From: Candidatus Paralachnospira caecorum
GTDB lineage: Bacteria > Bacillota > Clostridia > Lachnospirales > Lachnospiraceae
NCBI GenBank assembly: GCA_904379015.1
Contig: CAJFHG010000001.1
Location: 1 to 64,000, forward strand
Reading direction: 5' to 3'
Length of the DNA stretch: 64,000 nt
The notes below the pieces were generated by a model. That model ran no database searches. It saw only the letters and a program-made list of their open reading frames with translations, and had not been told where the DNA came from. How positions within the stretch are numbered: position 1 is the first letter of the stretch; every line of letters starts with the position of its first letter. The position numbers were made by a program, and so were the translations under genes. Positions 43,509 to 52,228 of the stretch are shown piece by piece.

Positions 43509-43838
43509 TTACCATTTTCTGTTTTTTGCTCTCTTAATGGAACGCACCACAAAGCCATCCGTAGAAGTCGTTCCCATGGCCGCCGCCACAGCCGCCGTGA
43601 TCACTGCCACCAGCTCCAGGTCGTCCGCGGGCGCTTCCGCTTCCGGCACGACCGGCGGTGCCGCTGTCTCAGGCGCTTCCGGAGCAGGTTCGTCTTTTTT
43701 GCTCTTTTCTTCAAAAGAACGGACGCATTTGCTCATGAGCATGATGCACAGGATAATGATGATCAGAACCACGAACACCGTTCCCATGCCCAGCAGCGTA
43801 TTGGAAAGCGCGTCCAAAAAAATTTCACTCAAGCTCAT
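43509..43838 (-). CDS. OadG-family small membrane subunit
   Basis: 109 residues. One membrane helix near the N-terminus (LLGMGTVFVVLIIIILCIMLM), then an acidic Pro/Ala-rich cytoplasmic part with VAVITAAVAAAMG near the end, typical of OadG/MmdD assembly subunits that hold the complex at the membrane. It lies between the 12S-type carboxyltransferase and the biotin carrier. Confidence 0.9.
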   Translation of the reverse strand: MSLSEIFLDALSNTLLGMGTVFVVLIIIILCIMLMSKCVRSFEEKSKKDEPAPEAPETAAPPVVPEAEAPADDLELVAVITAAVAAAMGTTSTDGFVVRSIKRAKNRKW

Positions 43839-43852
43839 ACTCTCACCTCATT

Positions 43853-45307
43853 TTAAACTGTTCCGTGTTTTTTGGCCGGACGCTCTTCCCGTTTGGTGAA
43901 AAGCATCTCAAATGCTCCGATCACATATTTTCTGGTATCCTGGGCGTCGATGATCGTATCCACATATCCTCTCCTGGCGGCAGACAGAACGCTGGACTGG
44001 AGCTCTTCATACTCCGCCGCTTTCTCCGCCAGCACGGCCGCGCCGTTCTCCGCTTTTTCAATCTCATCGGCGTACATGATCCGCGCTGCGCTCTTCGCGT
44101 CCATCATGCCGATCGAAGCGCCGGGCCATGCGTAGACCAGATCCGCGCCGATCGATTTGCTGTTCATGGCCACATAGGCGCTGCCGTAAGCCGTTCCGAT
44201 GATCACGTTCACCTTCGGGACCGTGGCATTGGCAAACGCGTAGGTCATCTCGGCCACCGCCTTCGCGATCTTTCTCTCCTGATGCATATCAGCCTTATAG
44301 CCCTTCACATTGGTAAAGGTCAGGACCGGGATATTGAAGGCGTCGCAGAATTCAACAAACTCCGCTGCCTTCCGGCATCCGGCGCTGGTCAGCGTGCCGT
44401 CAAACTCTTCCGCTGTATTTCCCTCCTCGTCACAGACCTGGCTGCGGTTCGCCACCGCGCCGACTGTATTTCCATTGAGGCGGATAAAGCCCGTCACCAT
44501 TTCCTTCGCGTAATTTCTCTTTGTCTCAAAGAAGAAATGATTGTCGGATATCACTGACAGAAGAACAGAGGTGTCTCCTGTGCAGTTCTCAAGACCTTCA
44601 CAGACACGGTTCAGATCGTCTGTGCATTCGTCATAGGACAGATCGTCTTCATTGTTCGCGGGAAGGACAGAAACAAGCGTCCTGATCTCGCTGAGGATTT
44701 CTTCCTCTGACGCGGCCACGTCCACCAGACCGATCTTTTCGCTCTGGTAAGCCGCGGAGGCGGTATCGCATTTCGCTGTATAATTGCCGTCCAGCGTATT
44801 GGGGGCGCTGACAAACAGCTTCGCATGATCTTTTTCCATAAACGTAAAATCTGTCAGAGCGGGAACCACTCCCATGCCGCCGCCGCAGACGCCGAATACG
44901 GCTGTGATCTGCGGAATAACACCGGAGGCCTCCGTCTGATTTCTGTAAAGCTCTCCGAATGCCTGAAGCGCGTCGGTGCCTTCCTGAAGCCGCAGGCCGG
45001 CGCAGTCGATCAGACCGATCACCGGAGCGCCCATCTTCATAGCCAGCCCATAGACAGCGGAAATCTTTTTCGCGTGCATCTCTCCCATGGAGCCTCCCAG
45101 TACGGAGGCATCCTGGCTGTATACATACACCAGATTACCGTCGATCGTGCCGTATCCGGTAATCACGCCGTCTGCCGGCGTTTTTTTCTCAGGCAGATTG
45201 AAATCAGTGCTCCGTGCCGTTACGCAGCTTCCGATTTCCACAAAGCTCTGAGCATCAAGCAAGCCGGCGATTCTTTCGCTTGCTTTTCCTGTTGATAAAT
45301 TACTCAT
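43853..45307 (-). CDS. mmdA: Acyl-CoA carboxyltransferase subunit (MmdA / 12S type)
   Basis: 484 residues from ATG 45307 (GGAGG upstream). Crotonase-like carboxyltransferase of the PccB/MmdA family; the first half has VYSQDASVLGGSMGEMHAKKI and the second has GYKADMHQERKIAKAVAEM and VIIGTAYGSAYVAMNSKSIG, whose Gly-Gly peptides form oxyanion holes for CoA ester and biotin. Together with the Na+ subunits this points to methylmalonyl-CoA decarboxylase, though glutaconyl-CoA or another acyl-CoA cannot be excluded by eye. First gene of the cluster. Confidence 0.85.
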   Translation of the reverse strand: MSNLSTGKASERIAGLLDAQSFVEIGSCVTARSTDFNLPEKKTPADGVITGYGTIDGNLVYVYSQDASVLGGSMGEMHAKKISAVYGLAMKMGAPVIGLIDCAGLRLQEGTDALQAFGELYRNQTEASGVIPQITAVFGVCGGGMGVVPALTDFTFMEKDHAKLFVSAPNTLDGNYTAKCDTASAAYQSEKIGLVDVAASEEEILSEIRTLVSVLPANNEDDLSYDECTDDLNRVCEGLENCTGDTSVLLSVISDNHFFFETKRNYAKEMVTGFIRLNGNTVGAVANRSQVCDEEGNTAEEFDGTLTSAGCRKAAEFVEFCDAFNIPVLTFTNVKGYKADMHQERKIAKAVAEMTYAFANATVPKVNVIIGTAYGSAYVAMNSKSIGADLVYAWPGASIGMMDAKSAARIMYADEIEKAENGAAVLAEKAAEYEELQSSVLSAARRGYVDTIIDAQDTRKYVIGAFEMLFTKREERPAKKHGTV

Positions 45308-45364
45308 TACGCAGTCCTCCATTTTTTCATTTATTTAAAGTAAAACCATTTTCTGCCGATTTTA

Positions 45365-45393
45365 ATTATAGACCAAAGTCAAAAATTTATCAA
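45365..45393 (-). promoter_or_regulatory. Sigma-A promoter for the decarboxylase cluster
   Basis: Minus strand: TTGATA (45393-45388), 17 bp, TATAAT (45370-45365), 58 bases ahead of the mmdA ATG. Confidence 0.75.
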
Positions 45394-45429
45394 GACGTAT
45401 TTGGCAGCGCCGAACTGCACCCCGATCCT

Positions 45430-46098
45430 CTAATACGGGCGGCAGCAGCAGAGATTCAGGAACGCGTTGAGCACAAGGATCGAACAGCACCAGCTGTTCA
45501 TATTTCCCATGCTGCGGCCATATCCCTCTCCCATGGCCTCGTACCAGCTCCCGCCGGACTCCAGCTGCCGCAGCAGCATCTGAAACTGCTGGTTGTCCGG
45601 CTCCAGCGCCACTGCTCTTTTCGCGGACTCCAGCGCCTGGATATTGTTGCCGAGACCGGCATTGGCGGCGGCGTGATAATAATACCAGGTTCCGTTTCTG
45701 TCCTTGATTCCTTCCAGCACATTCAGCGCTTCTCTGAAATGTCTGGAATTGATATAGTTGGCCGCCGCTCTCAGATACGTGTCTGTCTCGCTCTCATATC
45801 CGCCGGTTCTTCTTCCCGAATACGCACCACCGAAGCCACCAAAACCGCCGAAGGGATTTCCACCATAAGAACCGCCTCCGCCATAAGAGCCGCTTTCCGT
45901 ACTCTGGCCGCCGTGCCGCTGTTTCATAATCATCTCATAGGCCTGCTGAACTTCCTTAAACTTGGCCTCTGCAATCTCCGGGTGAGCACTGTTCACGTTG
46001 GAATCCGGATGATACTTTCTGCTTAAAGCTCTGTAAGCCTTTTTAATTTCTTCATCAGATGCGGAAGGATCTACTCCCAGCACTTTGTAAGGATCCAT
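45430..46098 (-). CDS. DnaJ-domain protein with TPR-like segment
   Basis: 222 residues. J domain at 1-65 with the HPD triad (YHPDSN), a Gly-rich linker ([21 protein letters not shown]), then TPR-like helices ([40 protein letters not shown]) and a Cys-rich end (NLCCCRPY). It lacks the zinc-finger region of DnaJ and is not the canonical dnaJ. It follows the DUF5685 gene by nine bases. Confidence 0.9.
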   Translation of the reverse strand: MDPYKVLGVDPSASDEEIKKAYRALSRKYHPDSNVNSAHPEIAEAKFKEVQQAYEMIMKQRHGGQSTESGSYGGGGSYGGNPFGGFGGFGGAYSGRRTGGYESETDTYLRAAANYINSRHFREALNVLEGIKDRNGTWYYYHAAANAGLGNNIQALESAKRAVALEPDNQQFQMLLRQLESGGSWYEAMGEGYGRSMGNMNSWCCSILVLNAFLNLCCCRPY

Positions 46099-46107
46099 TC
46101 TATTCTC

Positions 46108-46944
46108 CTATTCCTGTCTTAAACGTTCTTTATCCCGTTTTACTGTCTCGTATTTTGTCCACACACCAGCATACAATATATTTCTCAGAATATCAATATC
46201 CTTTAAGATTGGAAGCTTTTCAAACTCTGACGCGCATTCCGCCATCATCATGGTCAGGACCTGGCGGCACCAGGCTTCAAATTCCGGATCATGTTTCTTC
46301 TTCAGCAGGGGATTATAGCGCCCCAGCTTTTCATCTTCTTCCAGATCCTCATAGGCGTCCATCAGATAAATAAATTTTCCCAGGAAGAATCCGATATGCC
46401 GCAGACTTTTTTCCCATTCATCCTGCCTGTAGACCAGAATTTCCCCCAGGAGCTCGCCGGTAAAGCCGGCCGCCGCGTCCAGGCTCTCTCCGTTTTTCTT
46501 TTCATAGCCATGCAGCTTTTTCAGATATTCTGTCATGGCATTCCACTGCCGGGGATAACGTTCCCGGATATGGCCGCATTTCTTTTTCAGCACGCCCGCC
46601 GCCGCGAGGGATCCCACCTTCTTATCATCGATCCAGTTATCCATCAGATTATGATAAGTCAGAAGGACCGTCATATCCGCGGCATAGTCCACATAAGGAT
46701 TCTGAATGGACAAATGCTTCACGGACGGATGGAGCGCACACCGCCTCATGGCCAGAAGCTCCCTTCCCTCATACAGTCCTGTCAGCAGAACCGCCAGAAA
46801 TACCATGTCATAATTCAGCGCCAGCTGCCCGGTCAGCCCGTAGCGCAGGCGCAGACTCCGGCACAGTCCGCAGTAATACCCCTGGTAACGATTGAAATCC
46901 TTGATTTTCAGCTCTGATTTGTGAATTGTCACATATCCAAACAC
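46108..46944 (-). CDS. DUF5685-family protein
   Basis: 278 residues, mainly helical. A conserved-looking N-terminus FGYVTIHKSELKIKDFNRYQGYYCGLCRSL with a CxxC, an ADMTVLLTYHNLMDNWIDDKK segment and FIYLMDAYEDLEEDEKLGRYNPL. The two Asp-rich helices are reminiscent of isoprenoid-synthase-type metal motifs, which I note but do not claim as function. Commonly next to a DnaJ gene in Lachnospiraceae, as here. Role unknown. Confidence 0.8.
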   Translation of the reverse strand: MFGYVTIHKSELKIKDFNRYQGYYCGLCRSLRLRYGLTGQLALNYDMVFLAVLLTGLYEGRELLAMRRCALHPSVKHLSIQNPYVDYAADMTVLLTYHNLMDNWIDDKKVGSLAAAGVLKKKCGHIRERYPRQWNAMTEYLKKLHGYEKKNGESLDAAAGFTGELLGEILVYRQDEWEKSLRHIGFFLGKFIYLMDAYEDLEEDEKLGRYNPLLKKKHDPEFEAWCRQVLTMMMAECASEFEKLPILKDIDILRNILYAGVWTKYETVKRDKERLRQE

Positions 46945-47010
46945 AGAAGCACCTCTCTCGTATTTTATTTGTCATTATCATACCATATCCGCCGCTTTCT
47001 GGCATATATT

Positions 47011-48306
47011 TTAGACTTTTATCAAGAAATTTTCAATAATTTTAGAAATGCACCAGAAAAAAGTGACTGCCTGCACGGTTTCAGCCGTCCTGATCTCGCT
47101 GGAGGCTACAGTCTCTCCGTCCAGCGCATAGGTCACGGTCCCGACCAGAGTTCCCGCCGCGGCCGGCGCTTCCAGTTCTTCAGTCCGGCTTTGCCTGACC
47201 TCCACGTTTTCTCCCGCCTTCATCAGAATCTTCCACTGGCTTTCCGTTCCTCGGATCTCACTGACTGCCGCGTAGGCCGTATCCGTAAGCTCTCCGCTGT
47301 CCGGTATGCCCCCCGCGACGGGAACCGGAGACAGATCCGGCGCCTGGTAGATTTCCCGGTATTCATAATGCTCCAGTCCGTAATCCATCAGTTTTCTGGT
47401 ATCGCTCCATTTATAGCTTTTATTGTTGGGCCATCCGCATGCCAGAAGCGCCACGATCAGCGTTTTCCCGTCCCGCTCCAGAGCACCGACATAACAGTAT
47501 CCGGCATTGGCCGTAAATCCGGTCTTGCCTGAAAACGCTCCCTCCATCTGATTCAGAAAGGCATTGTGATTGACGCAGGAAAAGCTTCGTCCGCCTGATG
47601 AAAAACTGTAGCGTTCCGTTCCGGTGATCTGCCGGAACCGTTCTTTTTCCGGAGATTCCATGGTGCAGTAGCGCATGATCCGGGCCAGATCTGCCGCGGT
47701 TGTCGAATGGACCAGGGTTTTCCCGTCCTCTTCCTTTTCCGCGTCCAGTCCGTTTGGCGTCAGAAAACAGGTGCCGGAGCAGCCAAGTTCCTCTGCTTTT
47801 TCATTCATCAGTTCTGCGAAGCCTTCTACGGTACCGCTGACCGCTTCCGCTATAGCCACGGCAGAATCATTATGAGATTCCAGCATCAGAGAATGCAGAA
47901 GATCCTTCAGCACATACGTCTCCCCCTCCCGCATTCCCAGGCGGACTTCCGGCTGGGAAGCCGCCAGGGCGGAAACCGACAGTTCCGCATCCTCCGGAAG
48001 ATGTTCCAGCGCGAGAATGCAGGTCATGATCTTTGTCGTACTGGCCATAGGACGGATCTCGCCGCCGTTTTTCTCAAACAGGATGCGTCCGGATTCTCCG
48101 TCCATCAGCACCGCGCTGGCAGCGTACAGCGCGCTCAGCTCCTCCGGTGTTTCCGCCGTCTGCTCCTGCGGCGCGCCGCTTTCTTCCGCGCAGACCGCCG
48201 GGGCCCTTCCAGTGACGAGGGCCGCGCTCAACGCAAGGACCAGCATCCTCCTGTTTCTCCTTCTTTTCCTTTTCTTTCTGTCGCCTCTGCTCTCCGTATC
48301 CGCCAA
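47011..48306 (-). CDS. D-alanyl-D-alanine carboxypeptidase (DacA/PBP5-like)
   Basis: 431 residues. Start set at TTG 48306, which has GGAGGA seven bases upstream; the ATG at 48246 has its GGAGG touching it and would cut the basic n-region. Signal peptide RNRRMLVLALSAALVTGRAPAVCAEE. Catalytic motifs SxxK (STTK in MASTTKIMT), SxN (SHN in LESHNDSA) and KTG (SGKTGFTANAG). A PBP5-like C-terminal domain follows from about 310 and the protein ends in a hydrophobic/amphipathic helix (FFWCISKIIENFLIKV) that can hold it to the membrane. Trims the peptide stem of peptidoglycan outside the cell. Confidence 0.93.
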   Translation of the reverse strand: MADTESRGDRKKRKRRRNRRMLVLALSAALVTGRAPAVCAEESGAPQEQTAETPEELSALYAASAVLMDGESGRILFEKNGGEIRPMASTTKIMTCILALEHLPEDAELSVSALAASQPEVRLGMREGETYVLKDLLHSLMLESHNDSAVAIAEAVSGTVEGFAELMNEKAEELGCSGTCFLTPNGLDAEKEEDGKTLVHSTTAADLARIMRYCTMESPEKERFRQITGTERYSFSSGGRSFSCVNHNAFLNQMEGAFSGKTGFTANAGYCYVGALERDGKTLIVALLACGWPNNKSYKWSDTRKLMDYGLEHYEYREIYQAPDLSPVPVAGGIPDSGELTDTAYAAVSEIRGTESQWKILMKAGENVEVRQSRTEELEAPAAAGTLVGTVTYALDGETVASSEIRTAETVQAVTFFWCISKIIENFLIKV

Positions 48307-48382
48307 ATCCCGTTCCTCCGTTTCTGTTTGTTTTATTCTATGCCCTGATCTGTTTCCTATTCCCTTCCCGTTTTTCCCGCAT

Positions 48383-48411
48383 TTGCATATTTTGCCATCC
48401 TGTGGTACGAT
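48383..48411 (+). promoter_or_regulatory. Sigma-A promoter for the phosphatase and cbiK genes
   Basis: TTGCAT (48383-48388), 17 bp, TACGAT (48406-48411). The leader of about 85 bases shows no cobalamin riboswitch features. Confidence 0.55.
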
Positions 48412-48501
48412 ACATTCTGGCATTGTCCAGATCCGCGGCAGGATCCGGAAGATGCCTTTGGGAATTTTTTTCAGAAAATCGAACCGAAAGGAGTGGTCTG
48501 A

Positions 48502-49134
48502 TTGGATCTTTATCTCATCCGCCACGGACAGACCGACTGGAATAAGAAGGGAATCATGCAGGGGCAGACGGATATTCCCCTGAACCATCGGGGAAAAGAA
48601 CAGGCAGCTTTTCTGGCGGATTTTTTCCGGTCAGATCCATTCCCTGTCCGGCGGATTTTTTCGAGCCCTCTGTCCCGCGCCGCCCAGACAGCCGTCTTTC
48701 TCGGAAAGGCACTGGGGCTTTCCGTCCAGATTCTTCCTCAGATGAAGGAAACCAATATGGGACACTGGGAAGGACGGACCTGGGAAGAAATCCGAAAACA
48801 TGACGCCGCCTCCTACGAGGCGTGGCTCCTGGATCCTTACAACACACCGCACCCCGGCGGAGAATCCTACCGGCAGGTGGCGGAACGCGCCCTGTCCGCG
48901 CTTCTTCCGCTGGAGGATCCTTCTCTGCCCACGGTCATTGTCACCCACGGAGACGTGATGCTGGCGCTGCACGCCTGCTGCCGCGGCGGCAGCCTGAAGG
49001 ACGCCCCGTCCAGGATTACCGGAAATCTGATGCGCCGGGAGCTGAACAACAGCAGCATCTGGCATTTTTCCCTGAACTGCGGCCAGCTCCGGTTTCTCGC
49101 TCCCGTTCCGGTTGACAATCGTTTTTTCAGATGA
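48502..49134 (+). CDS. Histidine phosphatase family protein
   Basis: 210 residues, TTG start with AAAGGAG eight bases upstream. The phosphohistidine motif is LIRHGQTDWN, followed by SPLSRAAQTAVFLG and a second His in IVTHGDVMLAL. Phosphoglycerate-mutase-like fold. It lies 43 bases before cbiK, so it might serve as the alpha-ribazole phosphatase, but a second homologue sits inside the main cobalamin operon (56362) and is the better CobC candidate. Confidence 0.88.
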   Translation: MDLYLIRHGQTDWNKKGIMQGQTDIPLNHRGKEQAAFLADFFRSDPFPVRRIFSSPLSRAAQTAVFLGKALGLSVQILPQMKETNMGHWEGRTWEEIRKHDAASYEAWLLDPYNTPHPGGESYRQVAERALSALLPLEDPSLPTVIVTHGDVMLALHACCRGGSLKDAPSRITGNLMRRELNNSSIWHFSLNCGQLRFLAPVPVDNRFFR

Positions 49135-49177
49135 TAAACTTTTCTCAATATTCTCATTTAAAAGGAGTTCAGACAAT

Positions 49178-49960
49178 ATGCAGAAAACAGGGATTCTTGT
49201 GGTCAGCTTCGGTACAAGCTACCACGATTCACTGGTCAATAATATTCAGGCCATCGAAAAAACCATCGGGGAGAATTTTCCCGGCTGTGAGCTTCGGCGC
49301 GCCTTCACCAGCGGCATGATCATCCGGAAGCTGAAGACAAGGGATGGCATTCATGTAGATACGGTAGCGGAAGCGCTGGATTCTTTTCTGCGGGACGGCT
49401 TTACCGATCTGATCGTTCAGCCTACCCATATCATCAACGGGGTGGAAAACGACCATATGCTGGATGTTCTCCGTTCCTATAAAAACCGTTTCCATTCTCT
49501 GCGGGTCGGCACCCCTCTTCTGACGACCACAGAAGATTACCGGGCACTGATCAGCAGCGTCATGAAAGAGTACGCGGATCTGAAGGACGATGAATTTCTG
49601 GTCTTCATGGGACACGGCACCGATCACGACGCCAACGCAGTCTATCCGGCTCTGGATTACATGCTGAAGGCTGACGGCTATTCCAACGTCTATATCGGCA
49701 CAGTGGAGGGCTACCCGGATCTGTCCCTGGTGAAAGACCTGGTGCATAAACGGTCTCCCCGGAAGATCCTTCTGGCTCCCCTGATGATCGTGGCCGGAGA
49801 CCATGCCTCCAATGACATGGCCGGAGACGGGAGTGATTCCTGGAAAAATGAATTTTTAAGAGAAGGATACGAGGTATCCTGTATCCTGAAAGGACTGGGG
49901 GAATATCCCAATGTCCGCAGCATTTTCGTAGACCACGCGAAAGAAGCGGCAGCCATTTAG
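49178..49960 (+). CDS. cbiK: Anaerobic sirohydrochlorin cobaltochelatase CbiK
   Basis: 260 residues from ATG 49178 (AAAGGAG upstream). Inserts Co2+ into sirohydrochlorin at the start of the oxygen-independent cobalamin pathway. Features: GILVVSFGTSYHDSLVNNI, the catalytic His in VFMGHGTDHDAN and the metal-binding LMIVAGDHASNDMAGD. It is divergent in location from the rest of the pathway (51.5-64 kb, minus strand) and carried by a separate plus-strand unit. Confidence 0.95.
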   Translation: MQKTGILVVSFGTSYHDSLVNNIQAIEKTIGENFPGCELRRAFTSGMIIRKLKTRDGIHVDTVAEALDSFLRDGFTDLIVQPTHIINGVENDHMLDVLRSYKNRFHSLRVGTPLLTTTEDYRALISSVMKEYADLKDDEFLVFMGHGTDHDANAVYPALDYMLKADGYSNVYIGTVEGYPDLSLVKDLVHKRSPRKILLAPLMIVAGDHASNDMAGDGSDSWKNEFLREGYEVSCILKGLGEYPNVRSIFVDHAKEAAAI

Positions 49961-49978
49961 GCTGCCGCTCTGTTTTTA
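49946..49978 (+). terminator. Terminator after cbiK
   Basis: GCGGCAGCC/GGCTGCCGC stem around the TAG stop codon of cbiK, followed by TCTGTTTTTATT. Confidence 0.85.
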
Positions 49979-50011
49979 TTCGATTCTTCTGCTTCTTTTC
50001 CGGAATCTGTC

Positions 50012-51418
50012 TTATGAAACCACGGAGAATACCGTTTCCATGATCGTCGCTTCATCTACCAGCGAGCATTCCTGCTGATACGCGTTCTCTTCTATATTGC
50101 ATTCCAGCACGAGATTATCATCAAGGAACATATACGCGTAATATTCCACATAATTGCTGTCCCCGTCAAAGGTATAGCTGACCTTCACATATCCGGCTTC
50201 GCCTCTGCTTGTCTGCACCTTTTTCGCGTCTTCGACCGTTACATTGCTGTAATCCTCATCTTCCTGATAATAGGCCACGTCATCCTGGTAATAGTCCAGC
50301 AGCTCTTCCTCCGTATAGTCAGATGAAAGGTTATAGGTCAGATAAACGGAATCCAGATCTTTGTTATAGGTATCCACAAACGCCAGGTACGTATCATCTG
50401 AATAGGGACTTACTTCAAATCCCTGGGGCACCCCGATATTCACGCTTCCCTCGCCCCAGTAGCTGTTCAGCGTATAAGTGCCGTCCGCGTTGGCAACGGG
50501 TCCCTCCTCGGCAGTCTCATCCGTCTCGGATTCCTGCGTTTCCGCTCCTTCACTTTCTGTTTCATTCAGAAAATCATCGAAGTTGCCGTCTGTGTCGGAA
50601 TTTCCTTCCACCGCGGATTTGGCTTCCTCCGGGACAACAATCTCTTCCACATTGTCAAATTCATGGAATGTGATGGTGATGACATATTTGTCAATGCCTA
50701 CAGAGGCGCTGTCCTCAGAAGAGCTTTCCAGAAGAGCAGAAAGGCTGTCTCCACAGTCCATCACAACCTGCGCCGGCATCTTGGTCTCCCTGTTTACCTT
50801 CAGGGTCACATCCGCGCTGAAGGCGGACCAGTCCATGGTACCGGACACCTCATCCATGCTTTCAGCCATGCCGCCCATCAGATCCTGCATCAGATTGCCG
50901 GAAACTTCCGCTGTGAGCACATATGCCTCCTCGCCGTCGACTTCTTCCGTTTCATCGCTGAGGGTATAGGAAACCGCATCGTCAAACAGAGAAACCATGG
51001 CTTCTGTCTGGTTTTCGTCCGTCATCTCGCTCTCTGTCCTGGTCCATTCTCCCGCCGAGTTGGCGTAGGTGACGTTTTTATCATCTTCCACCACGGTATA
51101 GCTCTCCATTTCCATGGATATTCCCATCAGGCTCATGGAAAGGGTTCCTTTCATATGGGACGCCATCGGATCCGAAGTGAATTCCATATCAAAATCGCCA
51201 TCCATATCCAGCGTCATGCTGACGCCGCTCTCCGCCACATTCATGGACAGTTCCATCGTCATTCCGGCGCTCAGGGAATCCATGTCCTCTGTATTGGCCC
51301 GCACCTGCTCCAGAATCTCTTCCGCAGTTTCCTTTTTTTCGCCGCCGCATCCGGTCAGAACTGACACAATAAGCAGCACCATTGCCGCTGCCAGTCCCAA
51401 TCTTCTTTTTCTCCTCAT
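50012..51418 (-). CDS. Lipoprotein with LolA-like/DUF6612-type N-terminal part
   Basis: 468 residues. A lipoprotein signal peptide with lipobox LTGC (Cys 24). Residues about 30-270 resemble the DUF6612/LppX-like beta fold: repeated amphipathic strands (GMTMELSMNVAESGVSMTLDMDGDFDMEF, GTLSMSLMGISMEMES) and EADVTLKVNRETKMPAQVVMD-like strands. An acidic low-complexity linker (TESEGAETQESETDETAEE) separates a C-terminal domain (about 310-468). Function unknown. It begins 36 bases after a tiny membrane-protein ORF and may be read through from the cobalamin operon. Confidence 0.8.
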   Translation of the reverse strand: MRRKRRLGLAAAMVLLIVSVLTGCGGEKKETAEEILEQVRANTEDMDSLSAGMTMELSMNVAESGVSMTLDMDGDFDMEFTSDPMASHMKGTLSMSLMGISMEMESYTVVEDDKNVTYANSAGEWTRTESEMTDENQTEAMVSLFDDAVSYTLSDETEEVDGEEAYVLTAEVSGNLMQDLMGGMAESMDEVSGTMDWSAFSADVTLKVNRETKMPAQVVMDCGDSLSALLESSSEDSASVGIDKYVITITFHEFDNVEEIVVPEEAKSAVEGNSDTDGNFDDFLNETESEGAETQESETDETAEEGPVANADGTYTLNSYWGEGSVNIGVPQGFEVSPYSDDTYLAFVDTYNKDLDSVYLTYNLSSDYTEEELLDYYQDDVAYYQEDEDYSNVTVEDAKKVQTSRGEAGYVKVSYTFDGDSNYVEYYAYMFLDDNLVLECNIEENAYQQECSLVDEATIMETVFSVVS

Positions 51419-51454
51419 TTTTTTCCTCCCGTTTTTCTTTCATTATTAACAGAC

Positions 51455-51571
51455 TCAGACAGTTCCCGTTTTCTCAAGCAGAAGAATACAGCCGACAAGA
51501 ACAAATACAAGAGCTGTCCCAAGCACCATAAGCATGATGATCAGTTTATGTTTGCCGCTGTTCCTGTCCAT
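51455..51571 (-). CDS. Tiny single-pass membrane protein
   Basis: 38 residues from the ATG at 51571 (AGAGGA seven bases upstream): a short polar start then one hydrophobic helix (LIIMLMVLGTALVFVLVGCILLL) and EKTGTV. It overlaps cbiC by 26 bases. Too short to identify; the start site and hydrophobicity argue that it is translated. Confidence 0.5.
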   Translation of the reverse strand: MDRNSGKHKLIIMLMVLGTALVFVLVGCILLLEKTGTV

Positions 51572-52217
51572 TGCCCATTCCTCTTGTCTCATCCAGCATG
51601 TAAAGAAGCGCGTTGCAGACTGCCGCCGCCACGTTGCTTCCGCCTTTTCTTCCCCTTGCCACAATATAAGGGACATCCGTTTTCATGATCAGTTCCTTTG
51701 ACTGGACCACATTGACGAAGCCCACAGGCACTCCGATGACCAGAGCCGGGGAAAGAACCCCGTCCTGGATCAGCTCATACAGCCTGACAAGCGCAGTCGG
51801 CGCGTTCCCGACAGCAAAGATCAGGGGACCGTCCATCCGGGCCGCCTTATCGATGCTGGCCGCCGCCCGGGTGGTGCCGTTTTTTCTGGCTGCTTCAGCC
51901 ACATCCTCATCTCCCATAAAACAGTATACCTGTCCGCCGTATCCTGCCAGACACTTTTTATTGATGCCGGACCGGCCCATCTGGGTATCAGTCACGATGG
52001 ACGCTCCGTTTCGGATGGCATCCAGCGCTTTTTCTATCACATGCTCTGAAAAGCAGAGTGTATCCGCATACTCAAAATCAGCAGATGTATGGATCACCCT
52101 TTTGATCACCGGAGCCTGCTCCGGATCCAGCTCTCTGTCCCCGAGTTCCTGGGTGATGATCTCAAAGCTCCGTCTTTCAATTTCCGACGGAAGCACATTT
52201 TCCAGTGTAACCTTCAC
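51546..52217 (-). CDS. cbiC: Cobalt-precorrin-8 methylmutase CbiC
   Basis: 223 residues. Moves a methyl from C11 to C12 to give cobyrinic acid. Conserved motifs: IERRSFEIITQEL, RVIHTSADFEYADTL with the catalytic His, VTDTQMGRSGINKK and GNAPTALVRLYEL ending PVGFVNVVQSKE. It starts 11 bases after cobO ends. Confidence 0.96.
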   Translation of the reverse strand: MKVTLENVLPSEIERRSFEIITQELGDRELDPEQAPVIKRVIHTSADFEYADTLCFSEHVIEKALDAIRNGASIVTDTQMGRSGINKKCLAGYGGQVYCFMGDEDVAEAARKNGTTRAAASIDKAARMDGPLIFAVGNAPTALVRLYELIQDGVLSPALVIGVPVGFVNVVQSKELIMKTDVPYIVARGRKGGSNVAAAVCNALLYMLDETRGMGNGQEQRQT

Positions 52218-52228
52218 AAAGGCACCTC

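Noticed and set aside
48412..48501. Cobalamin riboswitch ahead of the phosphatase-cbiK unit
   Set aside because: Leader of about 85 bases is too short and has no B12-box-like sequence. Any riboswitch for the main operon would be beyond the right edge.
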